Below the pieces are notes generated by a model. That model saw only the letters and a program-made list of their open reading frames with translations, was not told where the DNA came from and did no database searches. Source: Melioribacteraceae bacterium (GTDB lineage Bacteria > Bacteroidota > Ignavibacteria > Ignavibacteriales > Melioribacteraceae). Taken from it: a DNA stretch of 64,000 nucleotides. Position numbers and translations under genes: made by a program. Location of the stretch: positions 1,272,424 through 1,336,423 of the forward strand of contig JAHBUP010000001.1 in the NCBI GenBank assembly GCA_019638015.1, read 5' to 3'. Positions 55,660 through 64,000 of the stretch are shown here, in pieces (within the stretch, counting starts at the first letter, position 1; each line of letters begins with the position of its first letter).

Positions 55660-57027
55660 ATGGAAAATGTTGTAAATCATTTAAGAAGTAATCTAGAGAA
55701 ATATATTGAAGAGTTAAAAGAGTTTATTAGGATTCCAAGTATCAGCACCTCAGAAGATCATAAAGGAGATATGCTGAAGTGCGCAGAATTTGTTTCTGAA
55801 AAACTTAAAACTGCCGGGATGAATAATGTGAAAATATTCGAGACACCCGGGCATCCGTTGGTCTATGGCGAATGGCTAGGAAATCCCGGTAAACCTACAG
55901 TACTAATTTATGGGCATTATGATGTACAGCCGGTTGATCCTATCGAACTTTGGGATAATGATCCATTTGAACCTGTAATTAAGGATGGGAAGATATACGC
56001 CAGAGGCGCAAACGATAATAAAGGGCAAAGTTTTGTTCATATGAAAAGTGTTGAATCATTTTTTGCAGTTGGTGAAAAACCTCCGGTAAATATTAAATTT
56101 TTACTGGAAGGGGAAGAAGAAATTGGTAGCACAAATCTGGCTCCATTCATAAAAAATAATGCTTATTTATTACAGTGTGATGCTATACTTATTTCGGATA
56201 CAAGTATGTTTGATGCAGGCATTCCTACAATTACATATGGCCTCCGTGGTTTATTATATATGGAAATTGAAGTTACCGGGGCAAGCCGTGATCTTCATAG
56301 CGGCAGTTTTGGTGGAGCAGTAGCTAACCCCATCAATGAACTCGCCAAAATTATTGCCAAGCTACAGGATAAAAATGGAAAAGTAACAATTCCTCATTTT
56401 TACGACGATGTTCTAAAGTTAACCGCAAAAGAGAAAGAGAATTTTAAGAAATTGAAACACTCCGATAAATCGTATGCTAAAGATTTGAAAGTAAAAGAAC
56501 TTCAGGGAGAAAAAGGATTTTCCACACTTGAGCGTTTATGGGTGCGCCCAACTCTGGATTGCAACGGAATTGTTGGAGGATTTACCGGAAAAGGAGCAAA
56601 GACAGTTCTTCCTTCAAAAGCGATGGCGAAAATTAGTATGCGGTTGGTACCTAATCAAAAACCGGAAAAACTTGCAAAAGAATTTATAAAATTTGTGAAA
56701 AGTATTGCTCCAAAATCAATACACGTTGAGGTAAGGGCGCTCCATTGGGGTTCGCCTGCATACGTTCCTCTCGATTCAAAGGCAATAATAGCAGGTGCAA
56801 ACGCGGCGGCAAAGGCATTTAAGAAAAAAACAGTCTTTACTAGAGAAGGCGGTTCAATACCAATTGTTGTTGAATTCATGAATCATTTAAAAGCTCCGGC
56901 TGTTTTGATGGGATTAGGTTTGGATAGTGATAATATTCATTCTCCCAATGAACATTTCAGAATTGAAAATTTTGAAAAAGGTCTATACAGCTCCGCTTAT
57001 TTTTTAGATGAATTTTCAAAACTTTAA
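55660..57027 (+). CDS. M20 family dipeptidase
   Basis: A metal-dependent exopeptidase of 455 residues, similar to the CNDP/PepV-like dipeptidases of the M20 family. The metal site blocks are IYGHYDVQPVDP (metal His and Asp), YARGANDNKGQ (bridging Asp), LEGEEEIGS (catalytic and metal Glu pair), the dimerisation His in SRDLHSGSFGG, and the C-terminal metal His in SDNIHSPNE. I preferred the second of two adjacent ATG codons because GGAGG at 55651-55655 is then four bases away rather than one; the protein differs by only one residue. Substrate specificity is not readable. Confidence 0.92.
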   Translation: MENVVNHLRSNLEKYIEELKEFIRIPSISTSEDHKGDMLKCAEFVSEKLKTAGMNNVKIFETPGHPLVYGEWLGNPGKPTVLIYGHYDVQPVDPIELWDNDPFEPVIKDGKIYARGANDNKGQSFVHMKSVESFFAVGEKPPVNIKFLLEGEEEIGSTNLAPFIKNNAYLLQCDAILISDTSMFDAGIPTITYGLRGLLYMEIEVTGASRDLHSGSFGGAVANPINELAKIIAKLQDKNGKVTIPHFYDDVLKLTAKEKENFKKLKHSDKSYAKDLKVKELQGEKGFSTLERLWVRPTLDCNGIVGGFTGKGAKTVLPSKAMAKISMRLVPNQKPEKLAKEFIKFVKSIAPKSIHVEVRALHWGSPAYVPLDSKAIIAGANAAAKAFKKKTVFTREGGSIPIVVEFMNHLKAPAVLMGLGLDSDNIHSPNEHFRIENFEKGLYSSAYFLDEFSKL

Positions 57028-57042
57028 TTAGAGGATAACTCA

Positions 57043-57894
57043 ATGAAACTCTATAAAGTGTTTATAGTGTTTCCCTTATTAGTAGCGCTAATATATTCTT
57101 GCGGTAAAGGAACAGGGGATGGGGATGCGGCAACCTCGACTTCAAAAGATGAAAATGTGCGAGAGTATAATCTGGCTATTCAAAAAGAACAGGCCGCCGC
57201 ACGTTTTGCTTGTGATACTATTGCTTTAAAAGAATTCATACTTGATACTTATGAACCTGGCACTTATTTGGTAAAATTTGATAGAACTTACACTTACAAC
57301 GTGCCAAAATCGGCGGTCATTTATTTCAAAGATAGTGCTAATTATGTACTTGCTGTTGTGGCAAAATCAAAACCGGGTGAAAGAAATATTGAAGCTAAAA
57401 ATGTAATCGGGTTTGAATCAAGTTTTATTAATCTCGACAGTACGAAATTAGGAACCGCTTTTTTTTGGTTAACTTTGTTCGAATGCAAAGAGGACGATTT
57501 TGTGAGGATATGGGAATCTGAGGTTCCGATTCATGGTGGCTTTAACCGCATGTCTATTAAAAATTGGCGCGAAAAAAATATGAAGTATGTTGAATTGAAT
57601 TATGAGGATGGCATAATTTCGGGTCATAGAAACTATAATTTTTTTATGGTTGACGGTTGGAGAAAACCACCTCATCTGCTTGAAACTTATGTGGGTATAG
57701 CTCATAAAAGAACATTATCTAATGTTAATAATGATAAATTCCCAGATTATTATGAATATCGTTTTTCCTCTTCCCACTGGCAGGTCGATTCATTATATGC
57801 TATTAGAATATTGGACTCAATTCCGTTCTATTGGAGCCTTCAACAACAATTATATATAACCGATAGAAGTCCCCGATGGTTTAGAAAATACTAA
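57043..57894 (+). CDS. Putative lipoprotein of unknown function
   Basis: A 283-residue protein with a lipoprotein signal: basic start, hydrophobic core VFIVFPLLVALI and the lipobox IYSC, giving Cys20 as the acylated residue, followed by a Gly/Asp/Thr-rich linker. The body shows no recognised domain; it contains several aromatic-rich segments such as FFWLTLFECKEDDF. GAGGATAACTCA precedes the ATG. It lies 15 bases after the dipeptidase and 16 bases before the YgfZ gene, so it may be co-transcribed with either. Confidence 0.75.
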   Translation: MKLYKVFIVFPLLVALIYSCGKGTGDGDAATSTSKDENVREYNLAIQKEQAAARFACDTIALKEFILDTYEPGTYLVKFDRTYTYNVPKSAVIYFKDSANYVLAVVAKSKPGERNIEAKNVIGFESSFINLDSTKLGTAFFWLTLFECKEDDFVRIWESEVPIHGGFNRMSIKNWREKNMKYVELNYEDGIISGHRNYNFFMVDGWRKPPHLLETYVGIAHKRTLSNVNNDKFPDYYEYRFSSSHWQVDSLYAIRILDSIPFYWSLQQQLYITDRSPRWFRKY

Positions 57895-57910
57895 TTCGAT
57901 AAGAGAGAAT

Positions 57911-58984
57911 ATGTTTATAGAAAACACTAACATAAATAACATAAGTATGTTGAAAGAAAAATTTCCGCTATTGAATGAAAGTGATGGGGGAATTTCTAAA
58001 TATATGGATGAGAAAACCGAGTTAAACTCATTGAAGCATGGGGTGGGAGCTAAAATTCATTTTTCCCGTTCAATTATAAAAATAATGGGTAAAGATGTAC
58101 TCGACTATCTTCACCGTGTTTCAACTAATAATGTTATCAACCTCGCACCCAATAGCGCAATTCCGACCTTATTCTTAAATGAGAAGGGAAGATTTATTGA
58201 CAGCTCAATTCTTCTACATCTGGAACATGAATTTTTGTTAATTGGGAATGCCGACCCGCACCGCAGACTATTAAACTGGATTAACAAATTTATTATTGTT
58301 GAAGAGATTCACACTTTTGATCAATCTGACAAATTGATGGTGTTTGAATTTTTTGGACCGCAATCTCATTCATTTTTAACTATGATTTTGGGTTCTGAAA
58401 TTGATAAAGTCGTAAACGATTCCGTTAAAAGATTTGATGTTGACGGATTCACTTTTCATATATTTCTAAATAAAATAAATAAAGAAATTAGTAGTTATTC
58501 AATAATCATTGAACGTGATAAGTGCAACGCTTTTGCTGATTATCTTATAAGAATTACCGGCGCTTTCGATTTTAGTTTCGTGGGTGATACAGCATTCGAC
58601 CATTACAGAGTAATTAATAAAATAGCCTCATTCCCTAATGAAATTAATGATCTTACAAATCCATACGAAGCAGAGTTAATTAGTAATGTCAGCTTCACTA
58701 AAGGATGCTATATTGGGCAGGAAGTAATTGCACGACTCGATACTTATGATAAAATTCAGAGAGAGTTAATTATACTACGCTCAGAAGTATTAAAAGATAA
58801 TCTTCAAGATGAAATTTACGACTCCGAACAGAATGTGATTGGTCAATTTACTTCTCACTCCACACTGTCAAAAAGTATTTTAGGATTAGCTCTGGTTAAG
58901 AAAAAATCGTTATCGAACCAAGTTCAACTTTTTGCTGTTAATAATGGAAAGATGACTGAACTTGAAATTGATCAAAGGTTGTAG
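57911..58984 (+). CDS. ygfZ: YgfZ/GcvT-family folate-binding protein
   Basis: A 357-residue protein of the YgfZ family, which uses tetrahydrofolate and supports repair or assembly of iron-sulfur clusters. The family signature is clear: SFTKGCYIGQEVIARL near residues 257-272, including the conserved Cys and the K-G-C-Y-x-G-Q-E order. The N-terminal half has the GcvT-like fold (DYLHRVSTNNV, LNEKGRFIDSS). Its stop is directly adjacent to the next ATG. Confidence 0.9.
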   Translation: MFIENTNINNISMLKEKFPLLNESDGGISKYMDEKTELNSLKHGVGAKIHFSRSIIKIMGKDVLDYLHRVSTNNVINLAPNSAIPTLFLNEKGRFIDSSILLHLEHEFLLIGNADPHRRLLNWINKFIIVEEIHTFDQSDKLMVFEFFGPQSHSFLTMILGSEIDKVVNDSVKRFDVDGFTFHIFLNKINKEISSYSIIIERDKCNAFADYLIRITGAFDFSFVGDTAFDHYRVINKIASFPNEINDLTNPYEAELISNVSFTKGCYIGQEVIARLDTYDKIQRELIILRSEVLKDNLQDEIYDSEQNVIGQFTSHSTLSKSILGLALVKKKSLSNQVQLFAVNNGKMTELEIDQRL

Positions 58985-59533
58985 ATGAAAATTTATACAA
59001 AGACAGGAGACTCTGGAGAGACTTCATTGTTTGGGGGAAAAAGAGTTTGGAAAGATGATACCCGAATTAGCGCCTATGGAACTATTGATGAATTAAATTC
59101 AATTCTTGGTCTTGCGGTAGTGGAATGTATTAACCCGGAACTCAAAAATATTTTACTAGGTATACAGAACCAATTATTCAGCGCTGGTTCAGATTTAGCA
59201 ACCCCACTGGATTTTGATGACAGCAAATATCCAATTCCTCGAATTAAAGATGATGAAGTAATTGTTCTCGAAAATTTGATTGATAAAATAGACGTTCAGC
59301 TTCCGCCTCTTAAAAATTTCATATTGCCCGGTGGCAGCAAATGCGCGTCATTTCTTCATTTGGGTAGGACTGTATGCAGAAGAGCTGAAAGAGAAGTTGT
59401 TACGCTGGTAAAAACAGAAAAAATTAATGAGAAAATAGAAGTATATTTGAATCGGCTTTCTGATTTATTGTTTGTCCTAGCCCGATACGATAATTATTTA
59501 CAAAAAGTTGAAGATGTAATGTGGCATAAATAA
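58985..59533 (+). CDS. Cob(I)alamin adenosyltransferase, PduO type
   Basis: Transfers the adenosyl group of ATP to cob(I)alamin to form adenosylcobalamin. The 182 residues are a helical PduO-type domain: YTKTGDSGETSLFGGKRV at the N-terminus (ATP-binding loop), TRISAYGTIDELNS, LPGGSKCASFLHLGRTVCRRAER with the ATP-contacting Arg cluster, and a LNRLSDLLFVLAR end. It abuts ygfZ without a gap. No other cobalamin gene is in the window. Confidence 0.95.
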   Translation: MKIYTKTGDSGETSLFGGKRVWKDDTRISAYGTIDELNSILGLAVVECINPELKNILLGIQNQLFSAGSDLATPLDFDDSKYPIPRIKDDEVIVLENLIDKIDVQLPPLKNFILPGGSKCASFLHLGRTVCRRAEREVVTLVKTEKINEKIEVYLNRLSDLLFVLARYDNYLQKVEDVMWHK

Positions 59534-59618
59534 TTTGTTCTTAAATCCTTTTGACGAAACTGAAACCCAGAATTAATAGAACTCATCACTCAATACTCTA
59601 TGTTCTACACTATTTTCC

Positions 59619-59975
59619 GGGGGTGAATTTGGCTTCGACGGGGTTATTTGTTCTTTGAACTGCACACCGTGTTCTCCGTAGACACGCTAAACGACGGTAA
59701 AAAAAACTAAATGGCGAATATAATTACGCTTTAGCTGCCTAATTTAATTTAGGAGCCGTTCTACAGTTCCGCTCACGCCGGGGATTGATAGAACGCCGAT
59801 TGGTGTGATAGCTGAGTCGAACTTCCGAATAGACGAGGCGAATTTAATTTCGGGATAGTTCTGTAATAATCTGTTTATCGATGATTACAGAATGAAATTA
59901 AAAGATAAACTAAGTGTGTAGATGTTCTCTGAAATGTAATTTCGGACCGGGGTTCGACTCCCCGCACCTCCACCA
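59619..59975 (+). ncRNA. ssrA: Transfer-messenger RNA (tmRNA)
   Basis: A 357-base RNA that rescues stalled ribosomes together with SmpB. The 5' end GGGGGTG pairs with CACCTCC at 59965-59971 to make a seven-base-pair acceptor stem, followed by ACCA, with the CCA encoded. GGCTTCGACGG near the 5' end and GGTTCGACTCC near the 3' end are the conserved tRNA-like D- and T-arm parts. The mRNA-like part starts at the resume codon GGC (59713). Pseudoknot segments lie between. It is preceded by 85 bases with no clear gene and only a weak promoter match (TATGTTCT at 59599-59606). Confidence 0.97.
59713..59742 (+). CDS. tmRNA-encoded proteolysis tag
   Basis: Nine codons from GGC at 59713 to GCC, then TAA at 59740-59742, encode GEYNYALAA. 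The ALAA end is the standard ClpXP recognition signal. Bacteroidota tags such as GETNYALAA share the same length and frame, differing at the third residue. Confidence 0.9.
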   Translation, partial: GEYNYALAA

Positions 59976-59988
59976 GGTTTTTATTAGG

Positions 59989-60014
59989 ATCGGAAATTGT
60001 AATCCGATTTTTTT
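59989..60014 (+). terminator. Rho-independent terminator of ssrA
   Basis: ATCGGA (59989-59994) and TCCGAT (60003-60008) form a six-base-pair stem with an eight-base loop, followed by a T-run to 60014, 14 bases after the tmRNA end. Between here and dapF at 60158 I see nothing else. Confidence 0.85.
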
Positions 60015-60157
60015 CAATTCTCTTTTTCTAAAGTATTCTGCTGGCTTATCCTATCTATCATTTGTTGATTCATGAACTAAAACCCTCAAATAAAAATCGT
60101 GCCAAATCCTTTTTTTGATTGATTCCCGCTTCTCATTCAAGTAAATTTGAGACCGCA

Positions 60158-61012
60158 ATGAAAAATTTATTGTTCACCAAAATGACTGGGGCGGGCAACG
60201 ATTTTATCTTAATAGATAAAAAAATTAACCCAGAATTTGAAATATCAACAGATATTATTATTAAAATATGTGACCGGCATTTTGGAATTGGAGCTGATGG
60301 CGTTCTTTTATTTGATGAGGATATTAATTCTTCTTTTAAGTTGAATTACTATAATTCTGATGGCTCAACGGGTAACTTATGCGGAAATGGCGCAAGATGC
60401 GCTGTTAATTATGCTTATTCAAAAAAAATGTTTGATAGCAAGAAAATAAGTTTTTTATCAAACAATCAATCTTACTCAGCCGAAATGCTGGCTCCCAATA
60501 TTGTAAAATTCTATTTGAATAAGCCTCAAAAAATTAAAATGAATTTTATGGTAAAAGCTTTTAATCAGTTAATTAAAGCTTCATTTGTAAATACCGGGGC
60601 ACCACATATTGTTCTTAATTGTAATGATATATTAAAAAATCCCAACGACCTGAATTCAAAATATGATTCAGTTGATGATCTTCCGGTTACTAAATTGGGT
60701 AGGGAATTAAGGTATCATAAGGATTTTTTGCCCGATGGCGTGAATGTTAATTTTATTACGAATGATCGGGATAATATAAAAATACGCACTTATGAAAGAG
60801 GAGTTGAAAACGAAACTCTAGCCTGCGGAACCGGTTCGGTCGCAAGCGCAATTGCGGTTTTTCTTAATAATGGTATTAAACCGCCCATAAAACTTATTGT
60901 ACAAAGTGGCGCGGAATTGATAGTTGATTTTAATTATGTGAACAACAATTTTGAGAATATCTCCCTCACGGGTCCGGCTCAAATTGTATATAATGGTGAA
61001 TTTATAATCTAA
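60158..61012 (+). CDS. dapF: Diaminopimelate epimerase
   Basis: Converts LL- to meso-diaminopimelate for lysine and peptidoglycan synthesis, without a cofactor. The two catalytic cysteines are visible in NLCGNGARC (about residue 74) and LACGTGSVA (about 222). Other blocks are KMTGAGNDFILID, YYNSDGS and FVNTGAPH. I chose ATG 60158, which puts the conserved start TKMTGAGNDF a few residues in; the in-frame upstream start at 60119 adds 13 unconserved residues. The 284-residue length is normal. Confidence 0.95.
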   Translation: MKNLLFTKMTGAGNDFILIDKKINPEFEISTDIIIKICDRHFGIGADGVLLFDEDINSSFKLNYYNSDGSTGNLCGNGARCAVNYAYSKKMFDSKKISFLSNNQSYSAEMLAPNIVKFYLNKPQKIKMNFMVKAFNQLIKASFVNTGAPHIVLNCNDILKNPNDLNSKYDSVDDLPVTKLGRELRYHKDFLPDGVNVNFITNDRDNIKIRTYERGVENETLACGTGSVASAIAVFLNNGIKPPIKLIVQSGAELIVDFNYVNNNFENISLTGPAQIVYNGEFII

Positions 61013-61023
61013 TTGAGGTATAA

Positions 61024-61332
61024 ATGAGCAAAGTAATCTTTTCAATACGTTATAATATCTTTCCAGAAAAAAGAGAAGAATACCTTGATGTAGTTCGTGA
61101 ACTTAAAAATCTTGTTAAATCAGAGGGATTAGAAAATTACTCGGTTTATGAGCAAAAAAATAAACCAAACTCTTTCGAAGAAATTTATATCTTCAAAAAC
61201 AATGAATCATATGAAACATTTGAAGATAATACCGATGAGAGAATTGATCTTTTAATGACAAAGCTTTCTGATTTAATAAAAGAGCAAACAACTCAATACA
61301 CTACACTTTTCGAAGTTAACAACGCACAATAA
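61024..61332 (+). CDS. Small protein, possible dimeric alpha/beta-barrel (ABM-like)
   Basis: A 102-residue cytoplasmic protein. The pattern of an N-terminal strand (VIFSIRYNIFP), a helix (EEYLDVVRELKNLV), further strands (YSVYEQ, FEEIYIF) and a second helix resembles a ferredoxin-like dimeric barrel as in antibiotic-biosynthesis monooxygenase or YdhR proteins. No catalytic residue is evident. Its gene lies 11 bases after dapF, with GAGG upstream of the ATG. Function unknown; the fold is inferred from the residue pattern only. Confidence 0.6.
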   Translation: MSKVIFSIRYNIFPEKREEYLDVVRELKNLVKSEGLENYSVYEQKNKPNSFEEIYIFKNNESYETFEDNTDERIDLLMTKLSDLIKEQTTQYTTLFEVNNAQ

Positions 61333-61373
61333 TTGTGTGTAACAACTAACCCGCCTAACAAAAGGCAAAAAAC

Positions 61374-62426
61374 ATGTTTGAGTATGTCGGAGCTTTACAT
61401 ATCCACTCAATTTATTCGGATGGATCTGGCGATGTCAAAGATATCGCTTTAGCCGCAAATGAATCTGATCTGGATTTTCTTATCCTAACCGATCATAATA
61501 CTCTTCGTGCTCTCACCGAAGGTTTGGAAGGATGGTACAACAAAACTCTACTTCTTGTTGGCTGCGAAATAAATGATAAAGAAAATAAAAATCATTTATT
61601 GGCGTTCGGAATTGATGAAACATTCTCAACACGAATGCCGGCTAAAGAATATGTAAAAAGAGTTAGTGATGCGGGAGGATTGGGATTTCTGGCTCACCCA
61701 CATGAAAAGAGATCATCAATGTCGGAGCATCCTCCATATCCATGGACAGAATGGGATTGTAACGAGTTCACCGGTATTGAAATTTGGAATCATATGTCGG
61801 AATGGATGGAGGGACTCACGGAGCAGAATAAATATAATTATTTTGTTCACCCGCTTCGCTCAATTACATCTCCGCCTAAAGATACACTGGAAGCCTGGGA
61901 TAGGTTAAGTTTGGAGAGGAGGGTTGTTGGTATTGGAGGCATTGATGCTCATGCTCATAAAGTAAACTTATTCGGTTTTTTTGAAGTAGAAGTTTTCCCA
62001 TATAAAGTCCTCTTTAAGTCAATACGGACTCATATTTTGACTAATGAAAGATTGTTACCTTCGTCGTCGGATACTGGTTCTTTTTTAATAGCCAAAAAAG
62101 CTTTGTACAATTCATTGAAAGAGGGTAATTGTTTCTTTGCTAATTATTATCATGGCGATGCTAAAGGATTTAGGTTTTTCGCAGAGGATGGAAATTCGAT
62201 ATATCAGATGGGTCAAAGTTTGGATTTAAAGGAAAAAGTTAAATTGAGAGTAGTTTTGCCAAACTTAGCTGCAACTATAAGATTAATTCATAATGGCCAA
62301 CTTATCAATTCGGTTGATTCGACAGATGCTGAATTTGTTGTTAACGAAAAAGGGGTATACAGAATAGAGGTCTACCAAAACGAAAATGCCTGGATTTTTT
62401 CAAATCATATTAGAATCGGTCTATAA
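61374..62426 (+). CDS. PHP-domain metal-dependent hydrolase
   Basis: A 350-residue protein whose N-terminal half is a PHP phosphoesterase-type domain: GALHIHSIYSDGSG (HxH metal motif at residues 7-9), LILTDHNTL, GCEINDKEN, LAHPHEKR and GIGGIDAHAHK. A further C-terminal beta domain (about 260-350) resembles an immunoglobulin-like fold seen behind PHP domains in related hydrolases. The substrate is unknown. It is unlikely to be a polymerase-associated PHP, as it lacks all polymerase parts. The preceding gap is 41 bases. Confidence 0.85.
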   Translation: MFEYVGALHIHSIYSDGSGDVKDIALAANESDLDFLILTDHNTLRALTEGLEGWYNKTLLLVGCEINDKENKNHLLAFGIDETFSTRMPAKEYVKRVSDAGGLGFLAHPHEKRSSMSEHPPYPWTEWDCNEFTGIEIWNHMSEWMEGLTEQNKYNYFVHPLRSITSPPKDTLEAWDRLSLERRVVGIGGIDAHAHKVNLFGFFEVEVFPYKVLFKSIRTHILTNERLLPSSSDTGSFLIAKKALYNSLKEGNCFFANYYHGDAKGFRFFAEDGNSIYQMGQSLDLKEKVKLRVVLPNLAATIRLIHNGQLINSVDSTDAEFVVNEKGVYRIEVYQNENAWIFSNHIRIGL

Positions 62427-62481
62427 TTTTTGTTAGATTTCTCCGCCAAAAAATAAACATTGTTAAAAAAAGAGGTTTCCC

Positions 62482-63171
62482 GTGTTAGACGCAAAAAAGA
62501 AGGTTACTAAAAAACAGATGAAAGAAGATAAGCTCGTAACCAGCTACTACAAAGTTCAATCATTTTATTTCGAAAATCAGGCTAAAGTTTTAATTGCCGC
62601 TGGAGTGGTAGTCTTGATAATAGTTGCTGTTATTATGTTAAATAAAAGAGGCGATACTAATAATGTTGCCGCTTCGGCTGCTCTTGCAAAAGTTACTCCA
62701 CTTATCGAAGCTGGTTCATTGAACGAAGCAATTGAAGGTGATAAAACCGGCAATATCGATGGGCTCAAAAAAATTGTAAATGAGTATGGCGGCAGCGAAG
62801 CCGGGGAAGTGGCAAGAATTTATTTAGCAAATGCATATTTTATTTTAGGAAAAGTTGATGAAGCCTTAGATCAGTTTGAAGATTATTCAGGAAGTAATGA
62901 GCTATTAAAAGCGGCTTCAAAAGCCGGTGCAGCCTCCTGCTATGAATCGAAGAATGAATGGGAGAAAGCTGCTAATCTTTATTTGGATGCTGCAAATATT
63001 TCTAAAATTAATCCATCTAATCCCGAATTTTTATTGAAAGCTGGAAAATGTTTTATAAAATTGGATAATAAAAGTAGAGCCAAAGAACTCTTTTTATCAA
63101 TAAAAAAAGATTATCCTACTTCACCAATTACGTTTGAATTAGATAAATATCTTCTTCAAATTGAAAACTAA
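62482..63171 (+). CDS. Membrane-anchored TPR protein (YfgM-like)
   Basis: A 229-residue protein with a cytoplasmic Lys-rich N-terminus, one membrane helix (about 35-53: LIAAGVVVLIIVAVIML) and a periplasmic tetratricopeptide region with blocks GGSEAGEVARIYLANAYFILGKVDEALDQ (shown by GEVARIYLANAYFI), AGAASCYESKNEWEKAA and LKAGKCFIKLDNKSRA. This layout matches YfgM, a partner of the Sec translocon and periplasmic chaperones. The start is GTG 62482 with AGAGG upstream. It is 60 bases before efp. Confidence 0.75.
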   Translation: MLDAKKKVTKKQMKEDKLVTSYYKVQSFYFENQAKVLIAAGVVVLIIVAVIMLNKRGDTNNVAASAALAKVTPLIEAGSLNEAIEGDKTGNIDGLKKIVNEYGGSEAGEVARIYLANAYFILGKVDEALDQFEDYSGSNELLKAASKAGAASCYESKNEWEKAANLYLDAANISKINPSNPEFLLKAGKCFIKLDNKSRAKELFLSIKKDYPTSPITFELDKYLLQIEN

Positions 63172-63231
63172 ATTACTTATTGCATTTAGAACAGATGCTG
63201 ATTATTTTTTAATCGAATAGAGGATATATAA

Positions 63232-63798
63232 ATGGCAGATACATCAGATTTTAGAAATGGATTAATAATTCGATATAAAGGGGACCCATTTGTTATTGTT
63301 GAATTTCAGCATGTAAAGCCGGGCAAAGGTGGCGCCTTTGTTAGAACTACACTGAAGAACTTAAAAACTGGTAGAGTATTAGAAAATACATTCCGATCGG
63401 GTGAAGGAGTTGATGTTGTTAGAGTTGAACGAAGGAAATATCAATTCCTTTTTAAAGAATCTAACGATTTTGTATTAATGGATAATGAGACTTTTGAGCA
63501 GACCAACGTATCCTCCGATGTTTTTGGGGAAGGGCAACAATTCTTAAAAGAAAGTGATGAAGTGGAATTACTCTTGGATGATAATGATCAAATCATATCG
63601 GCTGAAATTCCGATTTTCGTGAATTTAGAAGTGAAAGATACCGAACCCGGATTTAAAGGAGATACAGCGAACAATGCCTTAAAACCGGCAATACTTGAAA
63701 CGGGAGCAAAAATTAATGTCCCTCTCTTTGTAAATATTGGAGATATGCTTAAAGTTGACACTAGAAACGGCGCATACGTCGAACGAGTTAAAAACTAA
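63232..63798 (+). CDS. efp: Translation elongation factor P
   Basis: Binds stalled ribosomes at polyproline stretches and promotes peptide-bond formation. The 188 residues form three beta-barrel domains: the KOW-like N-terminal domain with the tip KPGKGGAF and Lys32 as the probable modification site, the OB domain and the C-terminal domain ending in VDTRNGAYVERVK. The Lys at the tip indicates lysyl- or aminopentanol-type modification, not the arginine rhamnosylation type; no modifying enzyme gene lies here. GAGGA precedes the ATG. It is followed by accB. Confidence 0.97.
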   Translation: MADTSDFRNGLIIRYKGDPFVIVEFQHVKPGKGGAFVRTTLKNLKTGRVLENTFRSGEGVDVVRVERRKYQFLFKESNDFVLMDNETFEQTNVSSDVFGEGQQFLKESDEVELLLDDNDQIISAEIPIFVNLEVKDTEPGFKGDTANNALKPAILETGAKINVPLFVNIGDMLKVDTRNGAYVERVKN

Positions 63799-63812
63799 AT
63801 AAAATAGGTAGC

Positions 63813-64000
63813 ATGGATATAAATCTGATAAAAAAGCTCATCAAAATTGTTGAGCAAAGTGAGATTACCGAATTCTCCGTTCAAGAAGGTGATCTAAAAG
63901 TAAGTATCTCAAAACAAACTAACACCCCCCCCAGTTTTCAGATTCAACCTAATTATGAGCAACCAAAACCGCTGCAGGTACAACAACCGGTAACTTCTTC
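63813..64000 (+). CDS. accB: Biotin carboxyl carrier protein of acetyl-CoA carboxylase, N-terminal part (3' end outside window)
   Basis: An open frame from ATG 63813 runs to the window end and encodes about 62 residues starting MDINLIKKLIKIVEQSEITEF, shown as INLIKKLIKIVEQSEI, then VQEGDLKVSISKQ. This is the typical AccB N-terminus, followed by the start of the Pro/Gln-rich linker (PKPLQVQQP). The biotinyl domain with its MKM motif would lie beyond the window. It is 15 bases after efp, a common bacterial arrangement. Confidence 0.9.
   Translation, partial: MDINLIKKLIKIVEQSEITEFSVQEGDLKVSISKQTNTPPSFQIQPNYEQPKPLQVQQPVTS

Noticed and set aside
59599..59606. TATGTTCT as the ssrA -7 promoter element
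   Set aside because: The distance to the tmRNA 5' end is right, but two of six defining bases differ and no TTTG lies 19 bases upstream.
1..64000. CRISPR arrays, insertion sequences, integrases, tRNA or rRNA genes
   Set aside because: Intergenic regions are short and were read for repeated spacers, terminal repeats and cloverleaf patterns; apart from tmRNA none was found.

Overview
The window is a gene-dense, AT-rich bacterial chromosome segment, most likely from the Ignavibacteria (Bacteroidota/Chlorobiota group). The evidence: a 1110-residue secreted protein with a type IX secretion (T9SS) C-terminal sorting domain beside a PorV-like gene; a GWxTD-domain protein; promoters of the Bacteroidota form TTTG-N19-TAnnTTTG; a tmRNA whose tag reads GEYNYALAA; and an ATP synthase operon lacking the beta and epsilon genes. 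Unlike many Bacteroidota proper, numerous genes have clear Shine-Dalgarno sequences. No tRNA, rRNA, CRISPR array, transposase or phage gene was seen.

Layout. 1-5756: exopolysaccharide/LPS sugar assembly: a cut-off GT4 glycosyltransferase, a membrane GT2, a polyprenyl sugar-phosphate transferase, a DPM1-like GT2, and a GT2 fused to a decayed sugar-phosphate transferase. 5759-9206: accA, a hotdog thioesterase, a Wzx-like flippase and dut. 9403-18008: dnaE, an enoyl-ACP-reductase-like SDR, an acyl-CoA dehydrogenase, thioredoxin, a secreted propeller protein and serA. 18009-25832: a structured leader followed by a TonB-type receptor / T9SS cargo / PorV operon with a strong terminator. 25930-30460: GWxTD protein, LpxL-like acyltransferase, GT9 heptosyltransferase, M23 peptidase and bactofilin. 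30453-35765: the split atp operon. 35821-39476: ffh-rpsP-khpA-rimM-trmD-rplS, then an MqnA-like gene. 40325-44740 (minus strand): a second serA, hutU, a small unknown and adenosine deaminase. 44937-46476: TPR protein and DUF3467 protein. 46630-53065: a four-gene unit of unknown secreted protein, secreted FecR-domain protein, predicted outer-membrane barrel and CHASE2 adenylate cyclase. 53067-55491 (minus strand): LptF/LptG-type permeases. 55660-64000: M20 dipeptidase, lipoprotein, YgfZ, PduO-type adenosyltransferase, ssrA, dapF, a small alpha/beta-barrel candidate, a PHP hydrolase, a YfgM-like TPR protein, efp and the start of accB.

Most genes are housekeeping or envelope genes. The best candidates for undescribed biology are the FecR/barrel/CHASE2-cyclase unit, which looks like an envelope-sensing cAMP system; the GT2 fused to an inactivated phosphoglycosyltransferase; and the inverted-repeat promoter region before the T9SS/TonB operon. 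Functions are inferred by reading motifs; no database search was possible.
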